Part shown: positions 45,061 to 56,958 of the stretch, in pieces
Layout: each line of letters starts with the position of its first letter
Position numbering within the stretch: the stretch's first letter is position 1
From: Anastatus disparis
Lineage: Eukaryota; Arthropoda; Insecta; Hymenoptera; Eupelmidae
Direction: 5' to 3'
DNA length: 64,000 bases
NCBI GenBank assembly: GCA_017163975.1
Contig: JAFFSR010000033.1
Location: forward strand, 636,001 to 700,000
Position numbers and translations under genes: made by a program
The notes under the pieces: generated by a model
Told to the model about the DNA's origin: nothing
Seen by the model: only the letters and a program-made list of their open reading frames with translations
The model's database searches: none

Positions 45061-46430
45061 ATATTCAATATTTGAAAAATTAATTACTTGATTTATCTGT
45101 GAAAGGAGGAGATGCTTTTATTGTAGTTGCGTGTTTTATTTTATCTACATGAACCGTTTTTATTTTATCCACGTTCTTTATTGACACGTTATGCTTCACG
45201 TTATTTACTTCAATAATTTCGTACGGTACCTCATATTGCGCGTCATATCTTCCTTTTTACGGTTGTTTTAACAAGTAGACGCTTTCACCTTCTCGGAAAT
45301 GTTTCGTATTTAATTTTCTATCATAATAATATTTTTATCTGTACTTTGCTTGTACTAAATTCATTGCTGCCAATGTTTGCAACTGAGAAAGATTGTCTAC
45401 CGTCTCTTTTAAATACTCATCGTATGTTTGCAGATTTTCCTTCGATGGGAAGCTTGACTGTGTTCGTGCTTTATAGCCAAAAACAAGTTCGTATGGTGTG
45501 TAACTTGTTGCTTCATGTACTGTACAATTATATGCTAATTGGCATAAATCTAGCCACTCAGCCCAGTCTGATTTTTCTTCCATGTAAGTTTTTAAATTTT
45601 CTGTTATGGTATGATGCATGCGTTCAATTCCTCCCTGACTTAGGGGGTGATACGCAGTTGTACAGTATTTATTTATTCTGAATATTTCTGCAAATTCTTC
45701 GAGTAATTTATTTATAAAGTGCCTGCCTTGGTCTGTGATTATATCAGATGGCGGCCCGAAATATGCTATTACTTTTCTTGTAAGAGCGTGCGCTACTTCT
45801 TCTGCGTCCGCGTGTACTTTTGGTATTGAAATACAATACTTTGTTAACCAATCTTGTACTGTAAGAACATATCAGTACCCTTCTTTTGTGGGTGATAAGG
45901 GCCCATAGAAGTCTATTGATAATTTTTGAAAAGCTTTTGACGGTGTATCCGTTATAAACATGGGCAATCGCGTTTTGACGCGTACTAACTTTTTTGTCTG
46001 GCAATTTTCGCAGTCTAAGACGAATTGTCTAATGTCTGGTCTTATATTTCTCCAATAATAGTTAGCTGCTATTTTCTTGTATGTCTTATTTATTCCTCTG
46101 TGCCCACCTATAGCTGCTTCATAATATTCTTTGAGTAGTCTATATCTATCTTCTACCCGTGGTACTGGAATATTGTTTTGATAAAATACTGCCATCAAGG
46201 GTATATTTGCAAATATTTCGTTAAAACTTTCTATAAAATACGTCCAGTCCGTAATTGAGAGCATTGCTAAATCTCTCACCACGCTAACGTAAGGAATTTC
46301 ATATTGCAAAATTATCCTTTTCAAATTTTTAATACATTTTTTAATATCTGCTTTTAATACTTTATCATCTATATGTACTTTAACAAATCTACAAAATATC
46401 AAATTATCTTTGTAATTAGATACCTATACC
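45061..46430 (-). pseudogene. pol: Ty3/gypsy II pol: integrase
   Basis: Pieces 46402-45872 and 45619-45335 with readable sequence between and after them. The zinc region keeps GGHRGINKTY and CENCQ, but the first histidine appears as tyrosine (KEYYEAA). Catalytic acids are all present: LSIDFYGP, IITDQGRHF and GGIERMHH. Downstream is the typical YYYDRKLNTKHF region. At least three in-frame stops interrupt it. It is recognisably a different gypsy lineage from element I. Confidence 0.85.
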
Positions 46431-46470
46431 TCACCGACTGCAAATTTTATGCTTGATATTTCTTCCAGAT

Positions 46471-46952
46471 TTATATAGGGATATCTCTGGAACTTTTTAA
46501 TTTTGAGAAATTGTCTTCACAACAATTCAAAAGTCTATAATACAAGTTTCTGGAGTGGCACACACTTCAATAAGGGCTTAAATTACTCGTTTCTGTAAGT
46601 AGAATATGTAATTAAATTTTGGTATCGATTGAACAATCGTTGTTTACGGTACATAATTTTATACGTCAAAAATGATACTTTTTTCATATTTTTCTACATG
46701 TGTTTCTTGAGCTATAAAAAAAGTAACGTACTTTCGATCATTCTCAAATTTTTCGAGCATAATGAATATGGTAAAAAGAACAGTTTAAGCCTACCCTGGT
46801 ACATGTGCCCCTATTTAGGAAGCTGTTAGACTATTTTTAATGTTAGTGTAATTTTTAGGTAAAAATTGCACTAACACTAAAAATTAAACTTTTGAATTGT
46901 TGTGAAGACAATTTCTCAAAATTAAAAAGTTCCAGAGATATCCCTATATATT
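46471..46952. repeat. Inverted duplication in gypsy II pol
   Basis: About 64 bp of pol coding sequence (46888-46952) recurs inverted at 46471-46535 without visible differences, around a 350-bp spacer. The spacer holds a second palindrome around 46828-46886 (GTTAGTGTAATTTTT / AAAAATTGCACTAAC). It separates the OTU part from integrase. The near-identity of the arms shows the event is young or that the arms are kept alike by gene conversion. Confidence 0.65.
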
Positions 46953-47760
46953 GCCGCTCTATTAGCGCTTCAATTATTTCTGTATTTAAGTAAAAATCTG
47001 TTGACATTGTATATATTAAATTTTCTTTATATTTAAATGGGTGATCTCTTAATATTTTTAATTTACTAAATGGTTGTAGTACTTCGTTATCTACCGGAGC
47101 CCAAGGTGGTTTCTCGCGCGGCGGCCTTGCATTCTTTACAAGGCAACGCTCGAGCAAATCACTTATCTTATGTGATTGACTCTTTTCTCCTTGCGCCAGT
47201 ACGTCTGTCGTAGGTGTAATAGAAGTACCTGGCTCGTTGATATTATTATCCCGTTGTTCTTTGTCGTTTTCGCTCGACGCTGTACTTCCCTCGTTTTCTT
47301 TATTATTTTGATGTCTTTTTACTACATTATTTTTCCTCGTGTAAAGATACGACGTAAAATGCCTTCCTTTTAAATGTAAATAAATAGAATTATTCGAACT
47401 GTTTGCCTTGAAATGACAATATAGCGTTCCATCATAATCTGTCATAAAATGCACGCAGACGTTTTGATTAAATTCGCAAGAAAATATAAATACGCAATGT
47501 ACATCAGCATGTCTTTTAGGTGATGTTAAGATAGCCTTTGCTGTTTGCTGGTCTCCGCATGCACCTAATGATATTGCATCTAATAATATGTCTCTTAATT
47601 CGTTTGCGGACATTCCTAAGTTACATACTTTTATTACTGAGTGAAAAAAGCAATTACCGTCTTTCGGTATATTGTCATCCCTTATCAAATCTAACCAGTA
47701 TTGTGTGCATTCATAACTTGCATCTTATACTTCGAATACACCTGCACCATCATTAAAAGA
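46855..47760 (-). pseudogene. OTU-type cysteine protease domain in gypsy II pol
   Basis: The frame from 47688 opens with IRDDNIPKDGNCFFHSV, the OTU nucleophile motif (D10, C13), and carries KGRHFTSYLY with the candidate catalytic histidine (H110). Between them lie helical and beta segments of the right length (ELRDILLDAI; VHCVFIFSCEFNQNV). OTU proteases cut ubiquitin or ubiquitin-like chains, or viral polyproteins. A C-terminal tail after residue 125 is rich in N, E and S. A TAA near 47727 lies just upstream in the same frame. The domain sits between RNase H plus linker and integrase, all on one strand, so it is part of the pol region and not a separate host gene. Catalytic residues look kept. 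Confidence 0.72.
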
Positions 47761-49010
47761 ATTACTCCAACTTATTGGTCCATTTTCGTCGTTGTTTTGT
47801 ACTGTTTCTATTATATTCATACGCTCATTTTCTTCGTCAGCTTTTTCTTCTTCAAGGTCTTGCGACTCTGTCTCATTTAAATCATTTTTTCCTAGCTCTA
47901 CGTCACTCTCATTCTTTTACTGCTCCATGCTTTCGTCTTGTGACTCAGATTCACTGACGTCATGCTTATCTCTCTCGCTTTCACTTTCACTTATAATTTC
48001 TTTCTCTTGATTTTTACTTGTATCTTGTACCTCAAACTCGTCCTCAAAATATAAGTCTTTGTCTGTTTCACTGTCAATAATTTCGACTTTAGAACTTATT
48101 CTTAATGATTTTCCCTCTTTCTCTTTTTCTGGGCTTATGCTTGGTACTAATTGGTAGTATTTTCTTGGCATTTGAGGTCGAAATTTTTCTCATTAATATC
48201 TGTTTGATTTATTATTTCTTAAGGTACATTGCTTCTCAGTGCTTCTGCTACTTCTCCTGGTGTTTCTTCCCATATATTCATCCGTACACCTTTCCTACCA
48301 TTTATTTCCTGTTCTTATACATCGACTAAAAATCGAGCACGCATTTTTGTTATCATTTCTGGAATCAGATCTAATATACTTCCTCGGCTACTTCCTTTAC
48401 TTTGCGAAGTGTGTTGTGAATTATCCTGTGTCTCCTTCTCTTTTTCTATTTTGATGCCATTGTGTTGAGATGCTTTCGATTTTACATTTATTGTCTCTAT
48501 TAGTGATTCTACATTACAGCTGTTTCTATTATTTTTCAATACACTTTTATTTTTTTATATTTCGCTCGCTGGTTCATACGTATTCTTTTATTTTCTTGAT
48601 GATACTGCATGTGTCTTATCTACTGGTGTACTCGCTGCGAGAATTCCTTCTTGCATGTTTGTACTTTTTCGCATATAAGCGAGGTTACCGTCATTTTGGG
48701 CTTGACTTATTATATTTTTAGCCTGAATTAATTTTTTCTTCCTATCTGCTTGAGTTTTACGCGTTTTTATAATTTTTTTGTTCCGTCTCTTTCTTTTATA
48801 CGCTGATCTTTTCCAAGGGTCTTTCTTTCTTTTTCCGTAATTCCAATTTTCCTCTGAATTAGCATTACTCTCGCTTTCCGCTTCCTCACTTGTATTTTGA
48901 ATGAAGATTTTCCGAATCTTCTGAATTTGAATCCATTTGTTTTGTTTTATTTTCACCTTCTTATGCACTGCGCGTGTGATAAAAATTCTAGCTGGCGGTC
49001 CACACCTACT
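47761..49010 (-). pseudogene. Gypsy II pol: basic/acidic linker
   Basis: Continues from RNase H (49097-48588: a KRKRRNKKIIKTRK-type basic cluster that could act as a nuclear signal) through 48539-48315 and 48171-47917 (acidic, SESESERDKHD). Several stops. Low complexity; no domain recognised. It joins RNase H to the OTU part. Confidence 0.55.
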
Positions 49011-49629
49011 TAGTGCTTGGATCTTGCTTTTCTTGCTTATCTGCCAATTGATACATCTCTGTACGTGGCAATTCAGGATTTTCTTCGCCGTCTGCAATTA
49101 CCGGATTTCTAGACAATGCATCAGGTGCATTATTTTTCCTTCCTGGTCTATACATTACATTAAACGTATATTCTCGTAAAGCTGCTTTTAATCGATTAAA
49201 TCTTAAATCCGGCTTTGTGCTTGTATGAAAATGCTTTAACGATATTGTGCCTATCGCATAATCAGACACATCTGTTGTTACTATCAATGGCTCGTCCAGC
49301 TTAGGCGCAGCCAACACAGGCTCTTCGCATAGCTTCTTACGTAACGTGTCAAATGCTATTTGATGTTCTTTTAACCACATAAATTTCTCTTTTTTTGCAC
49401 TTATTTTATGTAATGGCCTTGCTATGCTTGCAAAATCTTTTATAAATCGACGATAATAACCAACGAAGCCTAAAAATTGTTTAACTTTCTTTTTATTTCT
49501 AGGTATAGGATAATCACGAATTGCTTCTATCTTTTTAGGGTCTGTTTTAATCTGCCCTTTTCCTACTATATGTCCTAAAACTTGAGCCTCACGTCTTAAA
49601 AATTGACATTTGTTTGGTTCAATAGTCAA
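49006..49629 (-). pseudogene. pol: Ty3/gypsy II pol: RT connection and truncated RNase H
   Basis: FLGFVGYYRRFIKDFA (connection) and VTTDVSDYAIG (first RNase H acid) are present, then the frame jumps straight to a late segment (RFNRLKAALREYTFNVMYRPGRKN..ADALSR type). Compared with element I about 60-80 residues holding the middle acids are missing, so RNase H is internally deleted without a frame change. Confidence 0.8.
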
Positions 49630-50391
49630 ATTAGCTTTTTCAATGCGTTTTCAAAATCTTTTAAAACGAACAGCGTGTTATTCTAAATTTTCGGCGTGTA
49701 TAATCACGTCATCTAAGTAAATTACAAGCTCAGAACCTTGCAAACCCTGCAAAGCTAAAGTCAAGGCCCTACTAAAGATCATAGGTGCTTCACATAAACC
49801 CATAGCCATACGTTTGTATTGATATGTACTCGATGGCCCTGAAAACGCCGTTTCATGCGCGTTTTTTGAATCAATTTTTACCTGATAATAGCCGTCCTTA
49901 AGGTCTATGGTAGTGATATAATTCGCTGACGCTAAATTTTCTAAGATTTCACAAGTTAATGGCAGTGGATAGGAGCTTCCCACAGTGATTTCATTTAGTT
50001 GGCGAAAATCTGTCACCAAACGCCAGCGGTTCTTGCCCTGAGGGTCAAGTTTCTTGTTAACTATCCATGCTGGGCTACTATAACTCGACATAGATGGTTC
50101 TATAATATCTTTTTCCAGTAACTTCTCTATTTCTTGCTGCATAATATTTTTTAATGCTATCGGGTAACGGTACGGTTTCACAAAAACTGGCTCCTCGTGT
50201 GTCGTTTTTATTCTGTGTGTTAAAATATTTGTTGCTGGCAATAATTCATTTTTTAACCCGAAGACAAAGGGATTCTCGGATATTAAGCTTCGAACATGCT
50301 CTTTTTCTTCTTCATTTAATTTTTCCAAGTCTAACACTTCCATTACTTTATCAACTCTTTCTTTTATTTCACTTGGATTTTTATTTGCCAT
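49630..50391 (-). pseudogene. pol: Ty3/gypsy II pol: reverse transcriptase
   Basis: RT core with WRLVTDFRQLNE, TTIDLKDGYYQVKI, FSGPSSTYQYKRMAMGL and IYLDDVIIH (YLDD at 225-228). Two in-frame stops (TAA, TGA) lie between 49680 and 49630, after which the same frame continues. The catalytic aspartates are kept. Confidence 0.92.
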
Positions 50392-50399
50392 GCATCTGT

Positions 50400-51130
50400 C
50401 TACATATTTTTTTTAGCATCAGCACTTTTTCCAGAATTTTCTTGTGCGTACTCCGACATTGCGCGTCTAATCTTTTTGCAATCAGAAACTTTGTTTCCTT
50501 CGCGGTTTCCGTCCACACAGGCATAAAAATCATTATCTCTTTTAATAACTTCGCATAGAAAAATTTCTACCTCTGGAGTCGGAATTTCAATATCTTTATG
50601 ATTCGTATTTATACATACTGGATATGCTCTACCATTTTTATTTTTTGTAATAAAATTTCCAAATAATATTCCTGGCCCTAAATTTTGAAGTGGCACCCAG
50701 CCTACTTCTACATCATTATTAATAACTTTCGCAGCAATAACGCGTCTCATTCTGCGGGAATTTCTACTGTTTCCACCCGCTCAAAGGGAATCGATAATTT
50801 TATAAAATCAATGCACTTATGTACGGTATTTATATGTCCGTTGTGCTCACTAATAGTTTCCCAATCTTATAGCCCATCTGTTTTTACAGGAAAGCTATCT
50901 ATGACGGTATAGACCTCACATTTTAGTCCTTGAAGAGTCATGTCTGCTCTTCCTAATGTATACATTTTCCCTGGTACGACGCCTGTAATCTCTAAAATAT
51001 GCTGCCTATCTATACTTGTATTTTCATTTATACATTTGGCCTTTATTACTGAAATATCTGCTCCTGAGTTAACATAAAATCTTGCACTATTTTATTTTAA
51101 ATTCCGATTTTCCAGTTTAACAATAGGCGG
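50400..51130 (-). pseudogene. pol: Ty3/gypsy II protease region
   Basis: Near 51090 the minus strand encodes FYVNSGADISVIK, an aspartic protease site in which the catalytic D is N (codon AAC). The following segments (GVVPGKMYTLGRADM) fit the protease, and 50750-50400 continues into the region before RT. Stops break it at about 51094 and 50868. Confidence 0.65.
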
Positions 51131-51225
51131 ATTACGCCCTGCGCACGCGAGTTTTATGTTTATTGTGCGCCTAATTTTTACATGCTTATTATTACTATTA
51201 TTTAATATCTTCTGATTATTATTAA

Positions 51226-52095
51226 TTAATTTCTGCCCAGCGCCCGAGGATTGCAGCGGACATCCTGCGAGTTTAAAGGCTCGCTCATTCTATTACTTTG
51301 TATATTTCCATTTCCATTTGCGTTTGAGTCCCGTTCTCTATCCGGGTCGCGCGTTTGATTCTCGTTTTTGTTATACTGATATCTCTCACGACTGTTATCT
51401 CTACTGCGAGTTCTATTAAAACCCATATCATTTCTATTATCATTACGTGCATTATTATTATAACGCGGCGGTCCTTGAGCATTATAATTATATTCATTAT
51501 TACGTGAGTCATAGTTTCTGTTTCTATGGAACCCACTATTGAATCTACTATAACCATTTCTGTAATTATTATTCGCATTTTCATTGTTATAATTATTACT
51601 GGAATTATTTCTGCCATAATTATTACTATCGAAATTTCTATTGTAATTATTATTACTGAAATTACTTCTATTATAATTGTTTCGCGGACCGTTCGTATAA
51701 TTTTCGCTATCGTTTGATTGTTTTCTTTTACTATTATTAACATTTTGTGAATTATTTCCATTTTGTGCGTGAATAATACCGTTTTCGGCATAAGTTCTCA
51801 GTATCTGACAATCCACCGTCGCGTCCCCCATCTTATCACAATAAGCGCATCGTAATTTATCATATTTCTTCTTAATGCATGCGCCTTCTTTATGGCCTTC
51901 TTTGTCACAATAGCTACATTTAACTGCACTTTTACCTGTTTCTATTTTTTCAGGCGTAGGATGCATTGCTTTTATTTGTGTTTCATACATTTTATTTGTA
52001 TTTAATAACTGATGTTGATTTTGTGTCATTTGCACCATGTTATTAATATTCGGTTGAGACCATAATGATAACGATTGTGTATTTTCTGCTACCAA
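51226..52095 (-). pseudogene. gag: Gypsy II gag: zinc knuckles and N/R-rich tail
   Basis: 289 codons with CSYCDKEGHKEGAC (intact CCHC) and CAYCDKMGDATVDC (histidine lost), then more than 100 residues of N, R, Y and S, an RNA-binding low-complexity tail. Frames opposite or shifted here (rich in I/T) are shadows of the same DNA. Confidence 0.8.
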
Positions 52096-52302
52096 ATTTA
52101 CGGGTTGCAGGCCGTTTATAAATAAGTTTGCATCTGTGCTAAAAGTCGCGTCTTTTGTTTATTTTCAAAATCAGCTGCAAGTTGTATAGCTTTTCTTTAC
52201 GTTTAAGGTTTCTCGCAACGCACTTGCATATCTAACAAATAATCTGAGCAAATAATACTGTAAGGCGTCTCTTTCTATTGATTGCTTCCTTGCTAATCGG
52301 TC

Positions 52303-53466
52303 TTAAACATTCAATATCGGCATTGTATCGTAAATTGTTAATAATCGATTCAATAGAGCTTCTGCACGCGCGCCAAAATCTGTTGCTGACTCGCCTTGTT
52401 GCTGTGATATCACTTTTAATTGTGTAGATAACTCTTCTAATATTGTTACGTTATTATACTGTGCCTCTAAGTCTGCTGTAAGAGCTTCTATCGATACGTA
52501 TTGCATCAAGCACGCTGTGAAAATATCCGCTGCCTTTCCAGTGAGTTTTGTCGCTAACTCGTACATAATGATAACTTGACAGCCTGGCCCGGAATTATTT
52601 ACTATGCTTCGCAGTACTGAACAGAATAAAGGTAATTTATCTACGCTGCCGTCAAAGGTTGGAATTTGTCTGATCGCTTGATGTAACGATAAATAAGGCG
52701 TATTATAAATTAAAAATTTATATGCTGCATGCCCAGCGCTGAATTTATTTTTTGCGTGTTTATTGCGTAATTAGGATTCATTGGTGTGTTAAAATTAAAA
52801 TTTGAATTAGTTTACGCTGGTACGTTATTCCACGTTTGCGGGCTATTTTGTGAAAAATTTGTATTTGTTAGAGAAGTGCCATTATACGACATTTGATGCA
52901 ACAAGGTCGCATTTGGCAAGCTATAAGGTTTTGTTGCAACCATCGGCTGGTACGGTCCCGAATAAGTATACGACCCTGGGTTTTCCCATGCGTGTTTCGC
53001 ATTATTTCCTACATTCTTGTTAGAATATGAACTTTTTGTTTTCGTTCCCGTTTTTCCTTAATTTCTTTTATCATCATTTTTGTTTTCAATTTCTGCACAC
53101 ACTACCGCATTAATCGGGACTTGCATATTGCCCCCTTGCTGTGGCCCGTAAATTTTCTTTGTGAAATCCGGTGGACCCGGTGGTAAATTAAACCCCTGCG
53201 CTGCGGCCCTCTCATATTTTTCTTTTATTTCTTGCTCTTGGAGCGTATACCGGTATATATATCGTGTTCTGCGACAACGCTGGATATAACGTTTCCTCGT
53301 TTCCGAGACCAAATAGGTCTTTTTCACCACGTGAGTCCCTAATAGAGGACAAGGAACGTCCTCTACGCCTCATTGACGAATTTTTATTACGTTTTTCGTC
53401 TTCTTTTGAAAACAGATTATAAAGAGACATGCTTGACAATTTATTTATTTTTAAACGAAATTTCAC
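52303..53466 (-). pseudogene. gag: Gypsy II gag: N-terminal and capsid part
   Basis: Pieces 53466-53212, 53330-53058 and 52566-52303, broken by stops and a shift. The start MKFRLKINKLSSMSLYNLF is followed by a basic RS-rich region, then a P/N-rich segment, then capsid-like helices (TKLTGKAADIFTACLMQY and QGESATDFGARAEALLNRLL). Capsid identity is inferred from position and helix pattern. Confidence 0.65.
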
Positions 53467-54434
53467 AATTTAACTTTTTCTTAAAATTTTACTTTTACCC
53501 TTTAAACTACGCGTGAGAACGCGAAACGTTTACGTTTTCTTATGTGCGCTGATAATTAATTAACCTTGCAGTAAAAATGTTAGCGTTAAAAATCAATTAT
53601 CAAATTAATAAAATCTAAACATTATTCTTTAACTTTCTCTATTTAACTCCTTTTCTTTATTGCAAAATTTATTGTTTGATTACGCAATGAAGCGAATATA
53701 TTTATAATAATTTCTGATAATATGCTTTTGAAATTAATTAGATTTTTCTTAAAAATTGAAGAAAAGAAAAAAAATTTAATAAATAACCTGGATATTGAAT
53801 TTTATTATTCGCACGCACTCACTTGTTTGAATTTAATTTTCTTTTTAAGGATTTATTAAAACTTCCAATATTTGAATATTATTATTTTCTTATATTTAAA
53901 AAACGGCTCTATTTCTCTGTTACGATCGCGCTCGTTTTTCTTTCTCTTTTCACTTCCTAACGCACACCCTATTCGCGCACTAATCACTTTTATTAATAAA
54001 ATTCTAATTTTTTTAACTTTATTTGTTTTCTACGCATTTGGATTTCTTTTCACGTGACTCTGTACTACCTCGTGGGACAAATAAATAAGATTTATATAAT
54101 TTGTACTTACTTGTTGCAGCAGAGAGTGAGCAGCGTGATAAGGAGCACACTTATTTCTTGGGTTATAATTTTCGGACATCCTTCCTTCCTTCCTCTCGCT
54201 CGGATCTTCTGCGCTGTTAACTTACGTCTCGATTTTCTACGAATATTTAATAAAAAAAATTTCCAAAAAAAATCTATTTACTCGATATATTCAATTAATC
54301 AAATTATCTCTCTCGAAAAAAATTCTCTACTTTATCTGACGCGCTTCTTTTTTGTTAAGTTTATTTCTGAAAAAAAAATAAAATTTTTTTGCTAAAATCC
54401 TCGTTGCGTATCCCACACCATGGCCACCAAAAAA
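53467..54434 (-). other. Leader of gypsy II
   Basis: No gene. At 54418-54429 the minus strand reads TGGTGGCCATGG, five bases from the LTR end, in the place of a tRNA primer-binding site; the matching tRNA was not identified. Plus-strand frames at 53872-54395 have no recognisable content. Confidence 0.5.
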
Positions 54435-54873
54435 TGTTACATGGGATTTACTAATACGCACTCCTATGGGGAGTGTAAGGATGCAAATAATTAGAGAGAA
54501 AATTAACCTTTAGCTAACAGGGGGGGGGACTATAGTACCCCACGCTCTTTCTTATCAAATTTGGAAACCGTTTCATTTTTCCGCTTATAAATTATGCTAC
54601 CCTTTGGAGTAACCTCTGAAGATCCCTCCAGAATGTTTTTGAGTTGAGATAACCAATACTTTAGTTTTTACGACAATTTTTCGCGCTGGGATACTATAGT
54701 ACCCCATAAGCCAGCTATAATCGGCTGGAGAGGCATGCCAGCTAAAGGTTAATATGAAGTGGATTAATATATATTATAAAACAGAATATAATATAATATG
54801 AGAGAGAGACTAGTTATGACTTTACTCTAACGCATCCGGCGATGGTCTCACGCTCGTCATTGTCTAAAACGAC
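54435..54873 (-). mobile_element. Partial 5' LTR of gypsy II
   Basis: Matches the 3' LTR from its terminus (TGTTACATGGGATT on plus) to CGAC at 54873, then runs into satellite. The promoter half is missing. A TTAA element is inserted at 54503-54751. Confidence 0.8.
54503..54751. mobile_element. piggyBac-like TTAA MITE in the LTR
   Basis: The ends TTAACCTTTAGCTAAC and CCAGCTAAAGGTTAA form inverted repeats with TTAA on both sides. The other LTR has the uninterrupted site AATTAATATGAAGTGG at 38700-38715, confirming the target duplication. ACTATAGTACCCCA occurs near both ends in direct orientation. Confidence 0.9.
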
Positions 54874-56938
54874 AAGCCGAGCAATAAAAGGCTGAAAAAA
54901 ATGTGGCCCAAAGAAAATAAGACTCAAAAAAATGTAGAGCCAAAGAATATATAAGAATCAAAAAAATATTTGGCCCAAACAAATTTGAACCCAAGACAAT
55001 ATAAGGCCCAAAGAAAATAGCACTCAAAAAAAAATTAGGATCCGAAAAGTATAAGGCTCAGAAAAATATAGAGCTAAATGAAATATAGGACCCAAAAAAA
55101 ACATAGAACCCAAGAAAATATAAATTTATTATATAAACAAATATTGGGCCCAAAAATATAGAGCACAGAAATATATAAGAATTGAATAATTATTGAGCCC
55201 AAAAAAATATAGAGCCCAAGAATACATAAGAATCGAAAAAATATTGGGCTTAAGAAAATATAGAGCCCAAAAAAATATGAGGCCCAAAGAAAATAGAACT
55301 CAAAAAAATGTAGGGCCTGAAAAATATAAGGCCCAGAGAAATAGAGCTAAATAAAATATAGTACAAAAAAAATTATAAAACCTAAAAAAATATTAATTTT
55401 GGAAAAATATTGGGCCTAGAAAAAAATAGAGCCCAAGAAAATATAAAATGAAAAAAAATATAAGGCCCAAAAATATAAAGCCCGAAATATATAGACCAAA
55501 AAAAAAATTAAGTTCGAAAAAATATTGGGCACAATAATAAATAAGGCCCAAAAAATATAGAGCCGAAAAGAATATAGAGATCAAAAAAATATCGGGACTA
55601 GGAAAATATTGGTCCCAAAAAAAATAGAGCTAAAAAAAAAATAGGACCAAAAAAAATTATAGAACCCAAGAAAATATGAATAAAAAAGATATTGGGCCCA
55701 AAAAATATAGGGCGCAAGAAAATATAAGGCTCAAAAAAATATAAAGCCCAAAAAAATACAAAAACTAAAACAATATAGGTCCCAAAATAATATTTAGCCT
55801 GAACAAATATAGAGCCCAAGATAATATAGAGTAAAAAAAAATATAGAGCCTAAAAAAGTATAGAAACCACAAAATATTAGGCGCAATAAAATATAAGGCT
55901 TAAAAAAATATTGGACTAAAAATATAGAGACCAAGAAAATATAATAATTAAAAAAATATAAGATTCATAAAAATATTGGGAGCATAGAAATATAGAGCCC
56001 AAAAAAATATACGAATCAAAAAAATATAGAGCCTAACTAAATATAAGAATCAAAAAAATATCACACAGATATTGGGCCCAAATCAATATGGAACCCAAGA
56101 GAATATAAATAAGAAAAAAATATTAGGCACAAAAAATATAGAGCCCAAGAAAATATTAAGTCAAAAAAAATATAGAGCCTAAGTATAAGAATCAAAATAA
56201 TATCAGACAAATATTGGGCCCAAATAAATATGGAACCCAAGAGAATATAAATTAGGAAAAAATATTAGACCCAAAAAAATATAGAGCAAGAGAATATATA
56301 AGAATCTAAAATATTTGGCCCGAAAAAATTAGAACCCAAGACAATATAAGGCCCAAAGAAAATAGCACTCAAAAGCAGTAGGGCCCGAAATTATAAGGCC
56401 CAGAAAAATATAGAGCTCAATAAAACATAGGACCCAGAAAAATCATAGAACCCAAGAAAATATAAACTAAAAAAAAAATTAGGCCCAAAAATATGGAGCA
56501 CAGGAATATATAAGAATTGAATAAAGATTAGGCTCTATATATATAGGCCGATAAAAATGAGGCCCAAAAAAAATAAGACTCAACATAATGTAGAGCCTAA
56601 AAAATATGAGGCTCCGAAAAATATAGAGACCAAAAAAATATTAGCCCCAAAAAAATATAGGGCGCAAGATGATATAAGGCCCAAAAAAATATTTGGCCCA
56701 AAAAATATAAAGCCAGAGAATATATCAAATTTGAAAAAATAATTGGCCCAAAAAAATTAGAACCCAAGACAATATAAGACCCAAAGAAAACAGCACTCAA
56801 AAAAAGTAGGGCCCGAAAAGTAAGAGGCTCTGAAAAATATAGAACTAAATGAAATATAGCACCCAAGAAAAATCATAGAACCCATGAAAATATAAATTAG
56901 AAAAAAATATGGGGCCAAAAATATACAGCACAGAAATA
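54874..56938. repeat. GCCCAAAAAAATATAGAG satellite, right block
   Basis: Same short units as 37990-38634, about 2 kb, with the higher-order segment containing AAATAGCACTCAAAAAAA at about 55015, 56360 and 56790. Coding-looking frames (for example 55393-55819 minus and 56557-56866) are composition artefacts. Confidence 0.9.
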
Positions 56939-56958
56939 TCCTATATTATATTAAAGTG

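Larger units (their letters stand above)
38635..54873 (-). mobile_element. Ty3/gypsy element II inserted in satellite
   Basis: Order on the minus strand: partial 5' LTR (54873-54435), primer-site-like TGGTGGCCATGG (54429-54418), gag, protease, RT, RNase H, linker, OTU domain, integrase, 3' region with the DDD transposon, 3' LTR. The same satellite lies on both sides. The 5' LTR has lost its U3 and promoter half. Many stops and shifts break the genes. LTR copies differ at several percent of sites, so the insertion is old. Confidence 0.85.

Noticed and set aside
51285..51791. I/T-rich ORF on the minus strand
   Set aside because: Alternative frame of the N/R-rich gag tail of gypsy II.
55393..56866. 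Hydrophobic minus-strand and lysine-rich plus-strand ORFs
   Set aside because: Read-through of AAAAAATATAGAGCCC satellite units; apparent membrane proteins are composition artefacts.
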